From positions 1 to 24,852 of the forward strand of contig JBFYKH010000055.1 in the NCBI GenBank assembly GCA_041306075.1: a stretch of 24,852 nucleotides of DNA, given 5' to 3'. This document shows, piece by piece, positions 21,922 through 24,852 of the stretch; position 1 is the stretch's first letter; each line of letters begins with the position of its first letter. The notes below the pieces were generated by a model. It was given only the letters and a program-made list of their open reading frames with translations. It did not search any database and was not told the origin of the DNA. The stretch comes from JAHIYG01 sp041306075. Its GTDB lineage: Archaea > Altiarchaeota > Altiarchaeia > IMC4 > SCGC-AAA252-I15. A program made the position numbers and the translations under genes.

Positions 21922-22614
21922 ATGGAAGGCAGGAAGTCCACCGGGATACCGAAGCTCGACGACCTCATAGAGGGCGGGATTTTGAACGACAGCATAATGA
22001 TGCTGGAGGGCGACGCCGGAACCGGCAAGTCCACTATGGCGGTCCAGTACCTGCTCGAGGGAATCAGGGCGGGCGAGAAGGTCGTGTACGTGAGCGTCGA
22101 CGAAGGCAAGAAGAGCCTCTACAGGAACATGAGCCGCTTCGGATTCAGCCTCGAGGACCACGACAGGGCCGGAAACCTCCTGTTCCACGAGCTTAAACCC
22201 CAGCAGATGAAGGAGTTCCTGGACAAGGGGGTCCTCGGAATCGAGGAGCAGCTGATGGCCATGAAGGCCCAGAGGCTGGTGCTCGACAGCATAACCGCCT
22301 TCGCCCTCCTCTATGACACGGAAGCGAAGCAGCGCAGCGCCGTCCACAACCTCTTCGACAAGATACGGAACTGGGGGCTCACCACGCTCATCATAGCAGA
22401 GTCGGCGGAGGAGAACCAGCAGTACGGGCTCAGGTACCTGGTTGACGGGTGGATAAAGCTCTCCAGGAAGAAGGTGGGGCAGGAGCGCATCAAGACCATC
22501 GAGGTCCTGAAGATGAGGGGGACGAAGCATGACACCAACGAGATAGTCTACCGCATAGAGAGGAACGGCATCAACCTCTACCCGAACGAGAGGATGCTCG
22601 GCGGAGACCTGTAG
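21922..22614 (+). CDS. KaiC/RAD55-like RecA-fold ATPase
   Basis: A 230-residue single-domain RecA-superfamily ATPase of the archaeal KaiC/RAD55 type. It begins with STGIPKLDDLIEGGI, typical of this group, then Walker A GDAGTGKST (30-38), a VVYVSVDEGKKSL segment with the catalytic acidic residues (Asp60, Glu61), and Walker B RLVLDSIT with Asp122. The C-terminal strands IKTIEVLKMRGTKHD match the KaiC-family pattern. Such proteins are signalling or DNA-associated ATPases in archaea; the exact role is unknown. A single domain and no helix-hairpin-helix exclude RadA. It is a single gene whose 3' end overlaps the convergent panD by 44 bases. Confidence 0.85.
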   Translation: MEGRKSTGIPKLDDLIEGGILNDSIMMLEGDAGTGKSTMAVQYLLEGIRAGEKVVYVSVDEGKKSLYRNMSRFGFSLEDHDRAGNLLFHELKPQQMKEFLDKGVLGIEEQLMAMKAQRLVLDSITAFALLYDTEAKQRSAVHNLFDKIRNWGLTTLIIAESAEENQQYGLRYLVDGWIKLSRKKVGQERIKTIEVLKMRGTKHDTNEIVYRIERNGINLYPNERMLGGDL

Positions 22615-22957
22615 CTCGCATGTAGCGGACGAACCTGTTCCTCCCGTCCACGAGCACTTTCCGGGCCTTGACGGGCCCGTCGGCAAGCTCGAACCCCATT
22701 ATTATCACCTCCTCGCCCTTGGCGATGGCTAGCGCGGCCGCGCCGTTCATGCAGACGGCTCCCGAGCCCCGCACGCCGGCCATGACGTAAGTCTCGAGCC
22801 TCGCGCCGGACGAGCTGCTCGCAACGAGCACCTTCTCCCCCGGCAGGAGGCCGGCCTTCTCCATGAGCTCCTCGTCTATAGTGATGCTCCCGACATAGTC
22901 CGGGTTCGCGTCCGTCACACGGGCCCTGTGTATCTTCGACCTCAGCATCCACCTCAT
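22571..22957 (-). CDS. panD: Aspartate 1-decarboxylase, bacterial pyruvoyl type
   Basis: Makes beta-alanine from aspartate for pantothenate and CoA. The 128-residue protein aligns along the whole of bacterial PanD: MLRSKIHRARVT at the N-terminus (Lys8), YVGSITID with the self-cleavage pair Gly23-Ser24 that would yield the pyruvoyl group, GARLETYVMAG (Arg53, Tyr57), VCMNGAAA (Asn71) and GEEVIIMGFE. All family catalytic residues are kept. Most archaea use a PLP-dependent decarboxylase instead, so this suggests gene transfer from bacteria. The ATG lies 11 bases after the Ogg stop, giving a two-gene unit. The last 15 residues are Arg/Ser/Gly-rich and overlap the KaiC-like gene. Confidence 0.85.
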   Translation of the reverse strand: MRWMLRSKIHRARVTDANPDYVGSITIDEELMEKAGLLPGEKVLVASSSSGARLETYVMAGVRGSGAVCMNGAAALAIAKGEEVIIMGFELADGPVKARKVLVDGRNRFVRYMRATGLRRASSRSGRG

Positions 22958-22968
22958 GTCAGCAGCCC

Positions 22969-23589
22969 CTATTTCAGTATCTTCCCCGTCTCCATGAACC
23001 ACAGGCAGAGGTCCAGATCCGCCATGTCGAGGCCGAGTCTGCCGCCCATGCGCTTGAGCGCGCCCTCTATCTCCACGTAGCGCCTTGGAGTCAGGGTCTT
23101 CGGCCTGGCGATTAAGCCGTTCCGCTCGAGGATGTCGATGATGTGGAAGTCCAGTATGGCGTACTCGCCGTAGCCGATGTTCCTGAGGAAGTGGCTCGCC
23201 TCCTTGAAGCCGAGGCCCTTCACGTTGCAGGCGAACCATTTGCGAAGCTCGAGGCCGCCGAGGCCTAGAAGGACGCGCCTGATGCCGCCCCTGTGTTTCC
23301 TGGCCTCGACGATGTAGGCTGCGCGCGCGTTCGGGTAGCGGTGGCCGAGCGCCCTCAGCCTCGCCGCCAGCCTGCCCTTCGGGAGGGTGATGAATCCGCC
23401 CGCTATCGCCTCCTGGATGGCGATTGCCCGCTCGGCGTTGAAGTTGGCGGTCAGTATGCAGAAGCACATCTCTTGGAAGAGTTCGTCCTCGCCCCGCCTG
23501 CCGAGCCTCCTGAACTCCCGAACCCTGGCCCGGACGCGTCCGCCGACTTCGGAGCGCATCAGGGCCCGTATTTCGCGCAAAAGTGTCAT
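22969..23589 (-). CDS. ogg: N-glycosylase/DNA lyase, archaeal Ogg type
   Basis: Base-excision repair enzyme removing 8-oxoguanine and nicking the DNA by beta-elimination. The 206-residue length and motifs match the archaeal Ogg2 family: FCILTANFNAERAI (43-56), a helix-hairpin-helix KGLGFKEASHFLRNIG (124-139) bearing catalytic Lys129, and ILDFHIIDIL with catalytic Asp147. The C-terminus CLWFMETGKILK is typical of the family. The ATG at 23589 has a TATA element 25 bases upstream that is shared with the divergent phosphoglucose isomerase gene. It is followed 11 bases later by panD, probably on the same transcript. Confidence 0.92.
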   Translation of the reverse strand: MTLLREIRALMRSEVGGRVRARVREFRRLGRRGEDELFQEMCFCILTANFNAERAIAIQEAIAGGFITLPKGRLAARLRALGHRYPNARAAYIVEARKHRGGIRRVLLGLGGLELRKWFACNVKGLGFKEASHFLRNIGYGEYAILDFHIIDILERNGLIARPKTLTPRRYVEIEGALKRMGGRLGLDMADLDLCLWFMETGKILK

Positions 23590-23613
23590 GCTGTTGAGAA
23601 TAGGAGGGGAGGC

Positions 23614-23620
23614 TTATTTA
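23614..23620. promoter_or_regulatory. Single TATA element shared by ogg and the PGI-family gene
   Basis: TTATTTA on the plus strand ends 23 bases before the GTG at 23643; read as TAAATAA on the minus strand it ends 25 bases before the ogg ATG at 23589. A second AT-rich run at 23633-23640 is too close to the plus start and too far from the minus start to serve either. Confidence 0.5.
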
Positions 23621-23642
23621 CCAGTAAACGAAAGTATAAACC

Positions 23643-24852
23643 GTGGCAGGCGAGGACGTCATCCGGTGCGGGCCCCTGACGGTCGACTTCTCGCGCTCGG
23701 GCCTGGCGGTCCGGGACCTTGAGGCCGGGCTCGGGAAGGAGTTGAAGAGAATACGCCGACAGCTCACGCCGGGCTACAGGTTCAGGAGCGACCGAGGGGG
23801 CGGGCGCGCATTTATCGACCCTGTCGAGAACCATCTGGACGGCGGGACCGGGCTGCCCCGCTTCCACGCACATAAGGCGACGCCAAGACGTGTCTTGTCT
23901 AGCGCAAGGAGGATTCTCAGGACGTGCCCGCGGGCGAGGAACGTTGTCCTCATAGGCAACGGCGGCTCGATAACCGCCGCCGAGTCATTCTATCACGCGC
24001 TCGTCAGATACGGCGGGGGGGACAAGGCGCTTCACATAGTCGACACCGTCGACCCGGACCACATAGCATACGTGAAGGGCGAATGCGACCCGGACGAGAC
24101 GATAGTCCTGGCGGTGAGCAAGTCCGGCACGACCCAGGGGGTCCTCGACGCATTCGACCAGTTCGCGCAGAAATACAGGATGGCGGCCGTCACCGACGCC
24201 GTAGAGAGGAGGGGCGCGCGCGGGAGGCCTGCAAACGTCTACTCGAGGATGGTCGACTACGCCGCCCGGAGGCGGGCCGACGTCCGGGACATCGTCGTAG
24301 CGCATCCTCCCATCGGGGGAAGGTACACGGGCCGCACGGCGGTGGGAACGCTCCCCCTCGCCCTCCTGGGCGTCGGGGGGAAGGGGTTGGAGGCTGTGGA
24401 AATGGGATTCCGGAAGGTCTACGGGAGGACGGGCCCGGGCGTGGCGGCGGCCGATAACCCGGCCTTGCGCCTGGCAGCCTCGCTGTATCTCCTGGAGGGG
24501 AGGCGCGGCCTCACTGAGGTGTTCGCGCCGATGTACTCGCATAGGCTCGACGGATTCGCTCACCTCACGACCCAGCTTTTGCACGAGGGCTCCGGGAAGG
24601 CGGGGGAGGGGCAGACCATCCTGGCCGTGCCCGCCCCAGAGTCGCAGCACCACACCAACCAGAGGCTATTCGGCGGGAAACGCAACATGGCGGCCGTGTT
24701 CTTCACGGTAGCGAACCCGGAGGCGACGGGCCTGAAGGCCGCGGACGGCGTGCCGCTCGGGAAGGCGCTCAGGTTCGAGTACGAGGGCACGAGGGACGAT
24801 GCGACGGAGCGCGGCATACCGAACATCACCGTCAGTTTGAACCGGATGACGC
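23643..24852 (+). CDS. pgi: Phosphoglucose isomerase family protein (3' end outside window)
   Basis: Glucose-6-phosphate/fructose-6-phosphate isomerase of the classical PGI superfamily, with two SIS domains. The visible 403 residues begin at a GTG with a TATA box 23 bases upstream and run off the window. Motifs in order are LIGNGGSITAAESF (103-116), the phosphate-binding SKSGTTQG (159-166), the PGI signature GGRYTGRTAVGTLPLAL (225-241), HEGSGK with the predicted base Glu315, and SQHHTNQ with His336/337 at the place of the ring-opening histidine. Together with type II GAPDH this supports an active sugar pathway. Classical PGI is patchy in archaea, which often have cupin-type or bifunctional enzymes. 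Glucose specificity is inferred from family only. Confidence 0.88.
   Translation, partial: MAGEDVIRCGPLTVDFSRSGLAVRDLEAGLGKELKRIRRQLTPGYRFRSDRGGGRAFIDPVENHLDGGTGLPRFHAHKATPRRVLSSARRILRTCPRARNVVLIGNGGSITAAESFYHALVRYGGGDKALHIVDTVDPDHIAYVKGECDPDETIVLAVSKSGTTQGVLDAFDQFAQKYRMAAVTDAVERRGARGRPANVYSRMVDYAARRRADVRDIVVAHPPIGGRYTGRTAVGTLPLALLGVGGKGLEAVEMGFRKVYGRTGPGVAAADNPALRLAASLYLLEGRRGLTEVFAPMYSHRLDGFAHLTTQLLHEGSGKAGEGQTILAVPAPESQHHTNQRLFGGKRNMAAVFFTVANPEATGLKAADGVPLGKALRFEYEGTRDDATERGIPNITVSLNRMT

Overview
This is a GC-rich, very compact archaeal chromosome segment. The archaeal assignment rests on gene content: type II glyceraldehyde-3-phosphate dehydrogenase, a geranylgeranyl-diphosphate synthase with type 2 IPP isomerase, a Bud32 (KEOPS) kinase, UPF0147, a DUF434 protein, archaeal-type TyrRS, an archaeal Ogg-type DNA glycosylase and split LeuC/LeuD. 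It also rests on promoter structure: nearly every first gene has a TATA-like box whose near edge lies 22-27 bases before the start codon, which implies leaderless mRNAs. Several downstream operon genes instead have Shine-Dalgarno motifs or ATGA/GTGA stop-start overlaps. The exact lineage cannot be fixed from the window. The Cys-repeat lipoprotein and compactness would suit a Micrarchaeota/Diapherotrites-like archaeon, but that is a weak guess.

Layout. Bases 1-524: 3' part of lipoyl synthase (+). 521-1294: four-CBS-domain protein (-), divergent from an isoprenoid/RNA-binding operon (+): GGPP synthase, IPP isomerase, CRM-domain protein (1371-3569). 3583-6417 (-): leuB, type II GAPDH and a DUF434 protein as one tight operon. 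6476-8437 (+): a large unrecognised protein built of two kinase-like halves plus a third partial repeat. 8427-10919 (-): leuC, an unknown gene, a DUF202 membrane protein and leuD. 10957-12363 (+): an alanine-dehydrogenase homologue whose two halves are in swapped order. 12373-13848 (-): leuA. 14030-15156 (+): two tandem paralogues resembling HPr. 15143-15745 (-): Bud32. 15882-17484 (+): Hsp20, UPF0147, TyrRS. 17494-18336 (-): Cys-rich lipoprotein, divergent from a membrane-anchored zinc ribbon (18372-18623, +). 18632-19351 (-): protein with four 40-residue repeats. 19387-21839 (-): gatB and a DUF2085 membrane protein. 21922-22614 (+): KaiC/RAD55-like ATPase. 22571-23589 (-): Ogg glycosylase and a bacterial-type PanD. 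23643 to the end (+): phosphoglucose-isomerase family protein, cut by the window edge.

How it fits together. All four leucine-pathway enzymes (leuA, leuB, leuCD) lie within about 8.5 kb but in three separate transcription units, with a permuted alanine dehydrogenase between leuC and leuA. Isoprenoid lipid precursors, central sugar metabolism (GAPDH, PGI), translation (TyrRS, GatB, Bud32) and CoA precursor supply (PanD) fill the rest. No mobile element, CRISPR array, rRNA or tRNA was seen, and no gene-free stretch exceeds 300 bases.

Most notable: the apparent circular permutation of alanine dehydrogenase; the tandem HPr-like pair in which only one copy keeps the histidine motif; the two-and-a-half-copy kinase-like protein; and promoter architecture including single TATA boxes centred between divergent genes, crossed divergent promoters, and perfect palindromes abutting TATA boxes between leuA and the HPr-like pair.
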